From Zygaena filipendulae (taxonomy: Eukaryota > Arthropoda > Insecta > Lepidoptera > Zygaenidae), in the NCBI GenBank assembly GCA_907165275.2, contig OU015677.1, forward strand, positions 2,294,001-2,358,000: 64,000 nucleotides of DNA, given 5' to 3'. The translations under genes and the position numbers were made by a program. Shown piece after piece: positions 1 through 10,779 of the stretch (the first letter of the stretch is position 1; each line of letters starts with the position of its first letter). A model generated the notes under the pieces. It searched no databases, was not told where the DNA came from, and saw only the letters and a list, made by a program, of their open reading frames with translations.

Positions 1-343
1 ATTCCTGCAGAAACTCTGTAATTAACGTCCGAAACAGCAAGAAACATCTATTCATTTATAAGCCGGAGAAGTTAATTACTACCCGACAGAACAAATACGA
101 TTTACGTGTATATAATAGCTGTTCCCCGCGGTAATTTCGGAGTTCCCGCGGAAATCACGTGTTACGAATAACGTAACGCTTGCTGTTGGTAAAATACTTT
201 TCAAAATCGGTTCAGCCGATCCAGAGATTACAACCTCACAAAGTCACAAACTTAACCTTTTTATAATATAAGTATTGATGTATCATTATTAAATAGGTGC
301 TTATCGCTTCAATACATGCTCAAACACTGAATCTATGTATTAG

Positions 344-2777
344 GTGTACAAGACAGCGGACGAGTGGCACTGCGTGGCCACTTGCTTCTTCATCGACTGC
401 GCGCCCAACGTCATCGAGTTCATAGAGCGGATCTACCACATCCTGCGGCCGGGCGGCTACTGGGTCAACCTGGGCCCGCTGCTCTACCACTACAGGTGAA
501 CTGAATTTGGTATTTATTTATTTATTAAGTTTACCAGCAGTTAATACACGAGTACTATAAATAATAATGCGGCTTTAGGTGTTAAGCTACGTGTACAACT
601 AATTATAGGTCAGTTAGAAAATAAAAAAATAATAGACACGTATTTTTTGCTTTTTTAAATTAATGAAAAAAAAAAATGTACCTAGATAAAGCGTATTAAA
701 GTTTAGGGTGGGGGACTGTGACGTCATCATTCCGTATAAGCCCCGTACAAACTGCACCGGGTTGTGTGTGACGTCACGCGACATTTCAACTCAATGTATC
801 CGTTACCGTTATTTTTTGATTAGGTACGTAAAAAAAAGTCCGTTTTGTACATTAGTAAAAAAATATTGAACGCGTATTTTTCTTTTTGTTACGTAATAAA
901 AAAATAACGGCGATACATTGAGTTGAAATTGCGCGTGACGTCACACCTAGGTGCACTATACTTAGTCATGACGTCACGACCTCCCACTTCACTTTATTGC
1001 GTTTTATCAAGTATTTTTTGAATAATTTGAAAAAGCCAAAAATACGTGGGGAGTGACCCTTCTTTACGTAGCAATAGTTATATGTTTATGGTTAGGGTAG
1101 CTATGGGGTAAATATCGTCATCGATTTACCCTAGGCCAGAAATAAAAGGTATATAAATATTTATGTTTATTTGACGTATTATAATATTCTCTTTCGCCAG
1201 TGACATGCCCACGGAGAACAGCATAGAGCCGCCGTACGACATCCTGTTGGACATAATCAAGGACATCGGATTCATGATACTGGTGAGTTGAGGTCAAATT
1301 GGCGACTTGACTAATTTTTTTTTAGTCCGTCGTGTAGATTTATAAAAAGTATTGGACACGTATTTTTTCTTTTTTTACGTAATCAAAAGATATTTCGCGT
1401 GACGTCACAACCCGGGGCAGTTTGTACGGGGCTTATACTGAATAATGACGTCACGACTCACGAGTCTTCCACCCTAAACTTTAATGCGCTTTATCTATGT
1501 CTTCGACGAAATACGTGTCTATTATTTTTTTATTTTCTGTCAGACTAATTAGAATTTTGATTTTCATACCCAATTCCATAAATTTCTGTTCCTGAAGGGT
1601 ACTCCTAAGGTTACTTACGGTAGTCTTTTCAGCGTTCCTAAACTGATTGTGATAAAACTTTACCAGGTTGTTCTGTGTACCCTCGGAGAACAACCCGCTT
1701 CCTGATTGAAGAAAAAAAGTGCCCGCAGATTCTGAAATTGATGCGGATACAATTGCTGTAACCGATTAGTTCGAAAAATTATCAGAAAAGTTCTAAAAAT
1801 GATTGTTTGATTGTTACACTTTCACACCTTAATACCTAAACTGATCATCGTGAAATTTTGCACGAATGTTGTCAGGGGTACAGATAAGGACATAGGATAC
1901 TTTGCGTCTAGGGTTTCCTGCGGGAACTTCGTAATTACTGCAGGTGAAACCGCGGGGAACAGCTAGTATATTATATTAGGACACAGATAAGCAATAGTGT
2001 GTTAACCCACACTGAAGAAATTTTGAGTAAATCGTGTTTTAAAATTATATCGCCATTTAGTGTCAACATTTTTTTATGTCCAACATTTTGTTACATATTT
2101 AAACAATGTAATAAGGTAAACACATAATTAAAAAAGGCATTCTAACTCTCAATAAATAGTTCTGTTTCAATAACTTGATTTTGTGGGTTAACATGTTATT
2201 GCTTATCTGCGTCAAAATATTATAGGAACGAGTAAGGGTCCATTTATATCTACAGGCATTAAACAAAGTACTATTCTCCGGTTCATATCTGTACGTGTCT
2301 GTGGCTAAATGTCGAGCAGTGGGAATAGAGCGGTGTATGTTGGTTTTTTCCCCACATTTTTTTCTTGGCACGTGTCTGGCTCACTCAATGTCTGGACATA
2401 TAAATGGACCTGAAATCGTGTGTTGCAAATTTTTTTTTTTTTTTTTTTTTCCTAAATGATATACCCAAGTGGGTAAATCATTAAAATACAATCTAGCCAA
2501 TCTAGTTATGACTAATAAGTATTTTAAATTTGACCTAAACTTCTAAACAAGACTATACTAAGAATGTGTCCAATAACACTTTTCTTATTGTCTCTATTAA
2601 GGGGAAGACACTTTGTTCTTGTGTTCTTTGGATTTGTGTTGCAAATTATATTTTTTTTATTGCCATTGACAGAAGGAGAGAACCGGTGTGAAGACGAAAT
2701 ACGCACAGAATCCGAACTCCATGATGCAGCACGAGTACGACTCCGTGTTCTTTGTGTGCAGGAAGCCCTACTTCTAA
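344..2777 (+). CDS. CARNMT1: Carnosine N-methyltransferase, C-terminal three exons (gene starts before the window)
   Basis: Three exons join in frame: 344-495, 1201-1282 and 2673-2777 (stop TAA 2775-2777), giving 112 residues. Each has AG acceptor and GT donor sites (TAG/GTGTAC, CAG/GTGAAC, CCAG/TGAC, CTG/GTGAGT, ACAG/AAGG). The peptide contains [35 protein letters not shown], and ends [19 protein letters not shown], which I recognise as the C-terminal part of the N2227/CARNMT1 family of SAM-dependent methyltransferases that convert carnosine to anserine. The PGG-W-N-LGP segment is the strongest family signature. The SAM-binding glycine motif and N-terminus lie upstream of base 1. Introns are filled with MITE copies. 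The lower-case context shows no frameshift or premature stop, so the gene looks functional. Confidence is high for family, moderate for the exact first exon boundary. Confidence 0.9.
598..1050. repeat. TGACGTCA-bearing MITE, two abutting partial copies in a CARNMT1 intron
   Basis: The stretch carries the hallmark pieces of a repeat seen many times in the window: TTAGAAAATAAAAAAATAAT, AAAGTTTAGGGTGGGGG, GTGACGTCAC blocks, ATTTCAACTCAATGTATC, and TTTTTTGATTA. Copy one (about 598-830) is followed by a second, oppositely arranged unit (about 840-1050). Four perfect TGACGTCA octamers lie here. Confidence 0.75.
1300..1568. repeat. TGACGTCA-bearing MITE copy
   Basis: Same family as 598-1050, opposite orientation: starts GACTTGACTAATTTTTTTTT with TAGTCCGTC, ends AGACTAATTAGAATTTTGAT. 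Two TGACGTCA octamers near 1400 and 1446. It begins only about 20 bases after the CARNMT1 exon ending at 1282. Confidence 0.8.
1811..1967 (-). repeat. Lepidopteran-type interspersed repeat (CCGCGGGGAACAGCTAG end)
   Basis: Runs from TTGTTACACTTTCACACC to CCGCGGGGAACAGCTAG and includes ATCATCGTGAAATTTTGCA and TCAGGGGTACAGATAAGGAC. More than 20 relatives occur in the window in both orientations. Their typical form runs from GCTGTTCCCCGCGGTTTCAC to TATAATATTAGTAGGAT. I recall similar sequences from Lepidoptera as Lep1/SINE-like; class not provable here. Confidence 0.75.
1980..2213. repeat. MITE with GGACACAGATAAGCAATA terminal inverted repeat
   Basis: Ends GATAAGCAATAGTGTGTTAA and TTAACATGTTATTGCTTATC are imperfect inverted repeats. 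A second copy of the same length lies at 47950-48184. No open reading frame inside. Confidence 0.75.
2238..2411. repeat. Short foldback element with GGTCCATTTATAT ends
   Basis: GGTCCATTTATAT on the left is matched by ATATAAATGGACC on the right, about 145 bases apart. Only one copy is seen in the window. A run of more than 20 T follows at about 2430. Confidence 0.55.
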
Positions 2778-3149
2778 TTGTAAGATGGCGCTAGCGATGG
2801 CATCGAATCGTATAATGAAAATATACGATACGAAGAGAATATAAAAATAAAATATAATATATCTTCTAGGTAATTTTCATTTATAAAGAAATCGATAGTG
2901 AAATATTGCAGAATTCGGTAATACAAAATTTTAGATAATAATTCCGCAGTATCTGAAATTGATATCACAAAGTCTATGAAATCTAATGGTTTACTCCAAC
3001 TAGTTAGACCAGGTAGTCCGATGATCGATCTGTTTGGACATTTTTTTTTTTCCAAATTGCTAGACTGACTGAGGTAATCTGTTTGGATATAAATATTTGA
3101 AGCTGTTACGTTAGATGTTTGACGAACTATTTGGATTTTTTTTCCGAAA

Positions 3150-3445
3150 TTGGCTACTTGACCAATTTTTTTTTAGTCCGTCGTGTAGATAAAAAATATT
3201 GGACACGTATTTTTTATTTTTTTACGTAATCAAAAAATAACGGTTGAGGCGAGTTGAAATTTCGCGTGACGTCACAACCCGTTGCAGTTTGTATGGGGCT
3301 TATACTGAATATTGACGTCACGAGTCCCCCACCCTAAACTTTAATGTGCTTTATCTATGTTTATTTTCATTAATTTGAAAAAGAAAAAAATTACGTGTCT
3401 TTTATTTTCTAACTGACGGACTAATTAGAATTTTGATTTTCATAA
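3150..3445. repeat. TGACGTCA-bearing MITE copy downstream of CARNMT1
   Basis: Full-length looking copy with TAGTCCGTCGTGTAGAT near its start, two TGACGTCA octamers (about 3267 and 3313), and the end ACGGACTAATTAGAATTTTG. Confidence 0.8.
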
Positions 3446-3932
3446 CCTGGAGAATACCAATTCTTAGACTGTCTTGTAGAACTTGGTAGTTTTTACCTAA
3501 TAAAAAATTATATTGAGCCTGAGTTCCACTCCTGCATGCCTTATAAATAATTAATTTAGCAGCTATGCTCAGTTATTGCTTGCATGCTAAGCGACGATGC
3601 TAAGTGTTAACGTCAGTATAAAACATTAGCAGAAATATATTTTATATTGTAGTCAGTATCAAGTTGAACACTGTCAACAGTGTTAAATTTAAGAATAGCA
3701 TTAGCATGGCATAATAGGTTAATTGGCAAAAATAATACGAAAAAAATGCAGCTATCAAACATCACAAATTAGAATTGAATAGTCCTACTAGTTAAATAGT
3801 ATAATTTTATTAAAAAGAAATGACAAATCGTCTATAAGCCAATGCGATGGCCATGTTTCTGAGAGAAACATGGACGTACCTTATTGGGAAATCGGGCGCG
3901 AAAACCAACCATATGCGGATGGGCTTAGAATC

Positions 3933-4094
3933 TTTAACCAACCGGAGATGCTGTTGAATATTACTAGAGTTATTGCTTGCTTAATAACTTTAGTTATTTG
4001 CTAAGTGTGTATTACGTCACCTTCCGCGAAGAGTGACATGCTGTTTTGTTCAAGGTTCATCACTTTGCACTAATGGCGTCTCCGGTTGGTTAAA
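3933..4094. repeat. Foldback element, 16-bp perfect arms
   Basis: TTTAACCAACCGGAGA (3933-3948) is the exact reverse complement of TCTCCGGTTGGTTAAA (4079-4094). A smaller hairpin (GTTATTGCTTGCTTAATAAC) lies between them. Probably a small MITE. Confidence 0.6.
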
Positions 4095-4099
4095 AACGC

Positions 4100-5150
4100 G
4101 CGCGTAATCCGACTCATCTGTGTTGTTACCACAGACATCAAATATCCTTTAGTGTTAATTAATGTCTGTGGTTCTATGTTTTAACTTTTTAAAATGTATC
4201 TGGCTGTTTTTTATAATATGTAAATAAATATGTTTATATAATATACCTATTAATTATTCATAAATAAATAGATAAATATATATATAGGTATTATGTATCG
4301 TATATTTACTATCAAAAACGCGAATGCCTAATTTGTTACAGCTAATAGCAGACTTAGTTTACCCAGTGGTTTTGCCACTGTTCTAAAATAGAATTACAAT
4401 AAAATTGTTGATTATAAGAGATTATACAATACTTAATAAAAATATGATAATAATTATGTACTAGTTACCTAATAAAAGAGTATTTTTAATTTTATCACAA
4501 GCTACTTTCTAGGTAGGTTATATTTTGTTTATTTTCTTTAAAATACTCCATTTAGCATTTTATCGCGAGAGGTTTGAAAAAAGTTGATTTGGTTGCGTAA
4601 AACGGAACTATTAAATTCTTTATATGATTATGAATATTTATAAACGTAGTTTATTTGAAACATGTGATTGTATTGTCATAATATTTTATAGTACAAGGGT
4701 CTCAAAAACCAACATTTTATATACGTATTTAAGAATTAAACATAATTTTAGATGTTGGGACATGCTATACTCTTCCGACCAATCGATTAATTTCCTTTGG
4801 ATACAAAATCTAAAAATATATATTCTTTGATGTCTTAGGGGATTTATTTTGTAAGTAAACACATAATATGTTGCTATAAAAAATATATTTTTCAAATAGG
4901 TATTGCGTTTTATTAACCAACTAAAAAAAGAGGAGTTTCTCTATTCGATTCTGTTTTTTTTACAATGAAAATGAAATGATCTTTACACAAAATATGCCAG
5001 GGGTATCGTAGGTCCGTAGTGTGGATTTTATTATATTATTTATTATTTGATTTTATTATTCTGGAAACAATTTATGTTCAAAGCATGTACATAAATGGTT
5101 CAAAGAGTAATAAGCCTGAGTTGTCAGTATGGAGCTGCCAAGTAGTGATT
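4100..5150. other. AT-rich intergenic DNA, nothing recognised
   Basis: Very AT-rich with stop codons in every frame at short intervals. The small open frames at 4624-4830 and 5019-5255 have no domain, no splice logic and no codon bias, so I do not call them genes. Confidence 0.6.
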
Positions 5151-5155
5151 ATATA

Positions 5156-5666
5156 CACACCGGCAGAATTAGCGGAACATAAAAAGGCAGAGTATAGAAA
5201 TAATTACGTATATATATTAAAACAAATTATTATCAGGCATGAAGTAATAAACTAATATACATCTTTTAACATCGACTTTGAGAAGTTTTTAGTTAAATTT
5301 TATTAAAAATTATCAAAATAAAAAACAATAAAAAAAATCTGTAGTTTGTGAGAACACAGACAATGTTGCAAATAAAAGTTAAATCACGAAGGGGAAACAC
5401 ACGTTATTAATCGTTCATTTATTTAGTGTTAAAATCACAGTAATCTTTAATTTGCAACATTATTTGTGTGCCCACAAATTAGAGAAAAAGTGTTTTTTTT
5501 TATTATTATTTTAAATAAAATTTAATAATTTTATTACAAACTTTTAAAGTGTTATAAGATGTATATTAATTTATTACTTCACGTCTAATTATTATTTGTT
5601 TTAATATATATACGTAATTATTTCTATACTCTGCCTTTTTATGTTCCGCTAATTCTGCCGGTGTGT
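5156..5666. repeat. Foldback MITE (about 510 bp, arms about 100 bp) just upstream of KTI12
   Basis: The left end CACACCGGCAGAATTAGCGG reappears as the reverse complement CCGCTAATTCTGCCGGTGTG at the right end, and the match continues for roughly 90 bases with few differences. TATA flanks both tips, consistent with a TA or TATA target duplication. It ends about 175 bases before the KTI12 start codon, so it abuts or overlaps the promoter. Confidence 0.8.
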
Positions 5667-5840
5667 ATATTATTGTGTTTGGTATAGAGGGTAGAGGCGT
5701 CGCGGAACGAGATCACAGAGTTTGTAATTTCAGAACGAAGAATGTTTGACAACTTTTGACACTGGAGTTTGACTTGACAGTTGCCAGCAATAAAACAGCT
5801 GTTTGGGTTCGGTTATTTACGTTTAACAAATTGGAGAAAT

Positions 5841-8800
5841 ATGCCTCTAATAATAATATGTGGCACGCCAGTGAGTGGGAAAACCACTAGAGCTATGGAG
5901 TTAAAGGAGTTCTTCGAGAATACTCACGGTAAAAACGTGAAAATAGTTTCAGAAGACGATGCCATTATTATGTTAGGTTATGAGAAAAATTCCATATACC
6001 TGGATTCGCAGATGGAAAAGAGGCTTCGAGGCTACCTCAAGTCAGAGGTTTTGAGACACATTGGTCCGGACAATGTTGTTATATTGGACGGAAGCAACTA
6101 TATCAAAGGTATTTGTACATATAACCCCTTTTTAAAATAGGGGTTGTCTGTGGACATCATTTGATAAGATCTATCTTAGTGCAAAACGTGATGTTACTTA
6201 ACTATTTTGTAACTTAACTTTCAGGGTACCGTTACGAATTATACTGTGCTTCAAAAGCATCAAAATCAACACAATGCACAGTTTACACAATACGTAATCA
6301 CAATGAAGCTTGGGAGGCCAACAGATTGCGTATAAACACTGACCAAAATAGCTCTGAAAGACTAAATGAAGCATCAGATGATAATAAAGATGGTATAATA
6401 ACAACCATCCCACTTCCTGTACAGTACACGGAAGAAGTGTTTAATGCATTGACAAAATTAAGGTTGGTCACTGAAAAGATAAAAGATAATATACACACAT
6501 CAAAAGTGTCTAGGGATCAACATATATTTTTGCAATAACTTTTCTCCTGATTGATATTAATTAAAATTTTCTTTAAGGATTCATCAAATAAAGTGTTTTC
6601 GTTTGTCACAGTAACGATAAACCAAGTCACCTTTGCATTAATAAAGAAATTTGCCATTTTCCTAATAAAAGGATTTTTGACATTTGAACCACTAACATTA
6701 AAGTTCGAAAAAAAGACTGAAATAACAGTTTTCTTTAAAATTTTATTGGGTAACTTAAACAATTAATAATCCGTGTTTCTACCGCGAACACTAACAACAC
6801 AAGAACATCGGTTTGGCATACTCAAAATGAGTTCATCCAAATCACGCTGTGGAATGGCCGCCCATGTTCGTTGCAACAACAAAAAAAGGTCTTCTTGCGA
6901 CTGGATACCCTCCATATTCGGCAGAGCTCTTCTCTGTAGCATATCCCATGCATGCTCAATCGGGTTCAAGTCTGGCGACTGAGCAGGCCAGGGCAGGACA
7001 TTGATGTTAGCTGCGGCGAGAGTCTGTCTTACAACTCTTGCGGTGTGCGGTCGTGCATTATCATGCATTAACTGAAATAAGGGACCGATTTGCACTTGTA
7101 GAGGAATGATGAGGTCTGATACAATCGTCTCAGCATAAATTTGAGCGTTGAGGTTGCCTCTGATCCAAATCAACTCAGTTCTTCCGCCGATCCAAATACC
7201 CGCCCATACCATGATGGTTCCACCACTATAAGGATGGACTTCCTGGCAGGATTTTAATCGCTGTTGGCGTCCAGGGGTTCTCCAGTGTCGTATACGTCTT
7301 GTATCCGGTCTCATACCAAAACGAGACTCATCAGAAAAGCACACGAAACGCCATTGTTCTTCTGCCCAATTTCTGTGTTCAAGAGCCCATTGATATCGAA
7401 TCCTACGATTGTGCATTGCTATAGGTGGTACCCGTAGCGGTCTTCGGGAATGAAGGTTCACTTCATGCAAGCGGTTTCTGACTGTTTGGTCGCTAATTAA
7501 GTTCCCTGAAGAGTGATGAAGCCTCACGGCTAACATCATGGCGGTTATTGTTGGAGCTCTTCGAGTTAAGATTTGAATGTATCGGTCTTGTCTTCGTGTG
7601 GTGCAGCGATACCGTCCTCCATGGCGCTCAGCCACGGTATCAGTGCTTCGGTAACGTGTCCAAAGTCGACTGATAACACTCTGACTTGTATTCAGAGCTA
7701 AAGCCACAGTACGTTGCCGGGAACCAGCTTCTATCATTCCCACGGCTCTGAGCATTTCTTCCCTGCTTAAATGACGTCGCCGCTCCATAATAACGTTGGT
7801 TTTAATCAGTAGTAGGGAAACAGTAGCACTAATAATGTCTTCAATGCGTTGTATGTTTTTATAGGGAAAATATTGACAGCTGATTTTCATCTTTTACTCA
7901 AATTTGATTGACAGTTCCCGATTCAAATTATGTAATGCACCAAAAAGGATCCATATAAATTTATAAAATCATAAATTTATTACAAAGCCACAGCTCAATC
8001 TCAAGAAATCCGCATAAAAATGCTTGATCCCTAGACACTTTTGATGTGTGTAGATTTTAGAGTGAGTAAGAGTTGTTTAAAAGTTAAATTTTTTTAATTT
8101 GACTTTTGAAAAAAATTTAAAAATGTTAATTTTGATTTAAATATTGTGATAGGTTTAACCCTTTTACTGCCACGTTTTTGTAGCCTTAATAAAGTGAGGC
8201 TGTAAACGTTTTGAGTTCATGGACTGAATGCATACTGATAAAAAAGATTTATGATTAACAGTAAAATGGAAAAATGGCATATGTGGATAGTATGAAATAT
8301 TTTGCATGGTGACTTGACAATGGTTACCTTTGTATAGGGAATATTTATTGTTACTTTGTTTTGGTTTAAAAAAATCTCAATATTTAACCCTATTATACCT
8401 GAGGCTTGTATTATAGGAACCCATTTCCGTTTTTCATAGGTTGATTTTACCTAATTGTCTTGAAACACATTCTTATAGGTTTGAGGAGCCCAATTCAAAT
8501 AACAGATGGGACAGTCCTCTCTTCACTGTGCAGCCATCGGATAAGCTCGACTTAGATTCAATTTATAGTGTGCTGTTTGAAAGGAAACCACCACCACCAA
8601 ATATGAGTACACAAAATGTATGTTGTAGATAATAATAATCCACTTCACAACACAGTCAACACTCAGAGCCATAAGCTTGTGTTGTGTACTATGTTTAATT
8701 GTAGTTTTGTGTCTGTCAAGTAAATTTGTGTGTTGCGAAGTGGATTAAATTATTTTATTATTTTTAAAACCCCATAAATTAGTGACCAGTGGTAGTTTAT

Positions 8801-9615
8801 ATGTTGTTTTTTTCCTTAAATTATGTCTGCATTACAGCCACCACTGAGCTCTACTAATTTCCTGTACGAATTGGACAATGTCACACAAGCCATATCGAAA
8901 CGGATATTGGAGGCAAAACAGGACGCTTGCAGTGAACTCAGGTATATGATTTTTCCTTCTCAGATAATGAATAACATGTACTGGTACTACATACTCAACA
9001 AAATCACATCCAAATTTGAAATTCCAAGTTCAAAGAAATAAAGTTAACCACTGTGCACTGTGTGACCATAAAAATCACACCTATATTTTCCTCTGTTCTC
9101 TCTGTAGATTTAGACATTAGAGCAAATATTTCAGAGTATCTTCAGAGTATACCTACTTTTGTTAAATAAAAATTGTTCTTCAATAACTAGCAATTTTACT
9201 AAAACTTTTCAAAAATATCAATATTTAATTACATTCGGAGCTTAGGGAACTTTCCTTGAGCCTCCCCTCCCCTCTGATCGTAAACTTTCTTCCATCAGCC
9301 GGCCATACTTTTTTCTTCCATCAGCAACCCATAGTTTTCCTTCCATCGCCAGCCCAGTTTTATTCTTGCATCGGCAGAAAGTACTTTTTTCCATAGTTTT
9401 GTTCCTACATCAGCAGCTGCCTTAAACTGTCCAGGTTCCCGGAGTACCCGGGCTGCACGATCGAGGCGGAGTTCGTGCACGCCGCCACCGCCCCCCTGCT
9501 GCTGAAGCTGAGGAGGCAGTTCCTCACGTACGCCAAGATGCAGCACTCCAACGAGCCGGTCGCCAAAATCGGCAGATACTACATACAATACCTCAATAAA
9601 ACGTTGGCAGAATAA
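5841..9615 (+). CDS. KTI12: KTI12 homologue, Elongator-associated P-loop ATPase (complete, five exons)
   Basis: Exons 5841-6108, 6225-6462, 8479-8617, 8838-8941 and 9435-9615 join in frame to 309 residues plus TAA, close to the yeast family length. The start was chosen because MPLIIICGTPVSGKTT puts the P-loop (G-T-P-V-S-G-K-T, residues 8-15) at the very N-terminus, as in the family; upstream in-frame codons are not conserved-looking. Further family blocks are VVILDGSNYIKGYRYELYC, NRWDSPLFTVQ (split across introns 2-3), and a C-terminal LRRQFLTYAK. KTI12 is a tRNA-binding ATPase that regulates Elongator, which modifies wobble uridines of tRNA. All splice junctions are GT-AG with matching phases. 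Intron 2 hosts a Tc1 transposon whose end lies 31 bases after the exon 2 donor. The coding frame is undamaged. Confidence 0.93.
6494..8050 (-). mobile_element. Tc1-like DNA transposon in KTI12 intron 2
   Basis: The tips CACACATCAAAAGTGTCTAG (6494 onward) and its reverse complement ending at 8050 form a terminal inverted repeat of about 27 bp, after which the match decays. TA dinucleotides flank both sides (6492-6493 and 8051-8052), the expected Tc1/mariner target duplication. Total 1557 bp, with a single transposase frame on the minus strand. The element is antisense to KTI12. Confidence 0.92.
6763..7788 (-). CDS. Tc1-like transposase, DD34E, apparently intact
   Basis: From the ATG at 7788 the frame encodes 341 residues, the usual Tc1 size; the frame is open a further 34 codons upstream to 7890, but MERRRHLSREEM is the natural Tc1-type start. 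Residues about 1-110 form the two helix-turn-helix DNA-binding domains (VALALNTSQSVISRLWTRY is the first). The catalytic residues are visible: D153 in FSDESRF, D243 in HDNARPHTA and E278 in SPDLNPIEHAW, with 34 residues between the last two. No stop or frameshift is present, so recent activity is plausible. Confidence 0.93.
   Translation of the reverse strand: MERRRHLSREEMLRAVGMIEAGSRQRTVALALNTSQSVISRLWTRYRSTDTVAERHGGRYRCTTRRQDRYIQILTRRAPTITAMMLAVRLHHSSGNLISDQTVRNRLHEVNLHSRRPLRVPPIAMHNRRIRYQWALEHRNWAEEQWRFVCFSDESRFGMRPDTRRIRHWRTPGRQQRLKSCQEVHPYSGGTIMVWAGIWIGGRTELIWIRGNLNAQIYAETIVSDLIIPLQVQIGPLFQLMHDNARPHTARVVRQTLAAANINVLPWPAQSPDLNPIEHAWDMLQRRALPNMEGIQSQEDLFLLLQRTWAAIPQRDLDELILSMPNRCSCVVSVRGRNTDY
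8637..8746. repeat. Foldback MITE, 110 bp, in KTI12 intron 3
   Basis: AATCCACTTCACAACACA on the left pairs with TGTGTTGCGAAGTGGATT on the right with one mismatch. One related end (GTGTGTTGCGAAATGGATTA) occurs near 53680. Confidence 0.7.
9287..9415. repeat. Imperfect minisatellite in the last KTI12 intron
   Basis: Four to five degenerate units of about 28 bp built on CTTCCATCAGC...CCATAGTTTT follow each other, ending about 20 bases before the last exon. Confidence 0.6.
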
Positions 9616-9656
9616 TTCGGTTGTTTCTTTCCACCTAATGGCGTAAATGTATAATT

Positions 9657-10260
9657 AATAGAAATATCTGGGCGATCGAGCTTTGCTCATAGCGCCATCT
9701 GTTGTAAGTTGTTAAGTATAAAAGCAGTAGGTACCAAACGCTCATTTTTAATTGCCTGAAAACACGTGTAAAACGACGTTTTCTAAAAATGAAAACCTAG
9801 CTAGACCGAAAAATTAATTAAAATCAGTGTCGCCGGGCGATTTTCGTACCTACACATTACTATTCGTCACGCCCAAAAATGTTTACTTACCTAACGTAAC
9901 GTTATTTGGTTACGTTTTTTATTAGGTACTCACGGTTTTCAAAATTCATAAGTCTCTGGAATATTATGGAAATAATGCTTGCGATGCCAGCAGACGAAGT
10001 TTTTGGAGAGTTAGAATAGGTAGTTAAATATTAAGATAAATTGGAGTGGGAGGTTACGACGTCATAACGTATAAAGTGTAGGCTAGGCACCTAGGTGTGA
10101 CGTCATACGGAATTTCAACTCAGGTATGCTAACTAGATCTAACGTCGATCTTTTCCAACCGTGGTGTCCGTGGCGCGCCTGCCCCGACATGTGTCCTCTC
10201 TTTATTAACCTAATTTATTTTCTTTGTGGGCATGATGTTGGCGGGGGGCGGGACTGTAGT
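9657..10260. repeat. Interspersed repeats downstream of KTI12
   Basis: Part one (9657-9820, with GAGCTTTGCTCATAGCGCC and AGCGCCATCTGTTG) is shared with 59441-59560. Part two includes AGTGTCGCCGGGCGATTTTC and GGCGCGCCTGCCCCG and is shared, inverted or direct, with 39240-39600 and 41990-42470. A TGACGTCA unit lies at about 10025-10130. Confidence 0.65.
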
Positions 10261-10336
10261 TTCTTTATGTTATAATTATTATTACCTACTATTCTTTGGT
10301 TTTACAAAAACAATGAGGATGTTGACTACTTTTGAA

Positions 10337-10580
10337 AATCAAAATTCTAATTAGTCCGTCAGTTAGAAAATAAAAAAAACAATAGACACGTATTTTTTGC
10401 TTTTTCAAATAAATTAAAATATACAGAGATAAAGCGCATTAAAGTTTAGGGTGAGTGGGTCGTGACATCACTAACCACTAAAAACGCCATACAAACTGTC
10501 AGAATAGTGACGTCACGCGAATCTTCAACTCAATATACCGCCGTTATTTTTTGATTATGTAAAAAAAGAAAAAATGCTTT
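10337..10580. repeat. TGACGTCA-bearing MITE copy, next to the hAT insertion
   Basis: Contains ATTCTAATTAGTCCGTCAGT, AAAGCGCATTAAAGTTTAGG and GTGACGTCACGCG. The 3' end of the copy is missing close to the hAT element that starts at 10604. Confidence 0.75.
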
Positions 10581-10779
10581 ATGCTTTACTCCCTCGGTGC
10601 ATACAGGGGCGGATCCAGGATTTGGTTGAGGAGGGGGCAATTTGGTTGTACCATAAAATTTTTTGAATTAACAGGATAGACAAAAAAGTCCATTAATAAA
10701 ATTTAAGTGCTTCATATTGAGAGCATCTGAATTGAGCTTATGTATGTATTATATTATCTGTGTGTATGTTTCGCGATTT

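Noticed and set aside
5019..5255. 78-codon frame upstream of KTI12
   Set aside because: Extends into the arm of the foldback MITE; no conserved features.
9295..9588. Antisense 97-codon frame
   Set aside because: Shadow of the last KTI12 exon.
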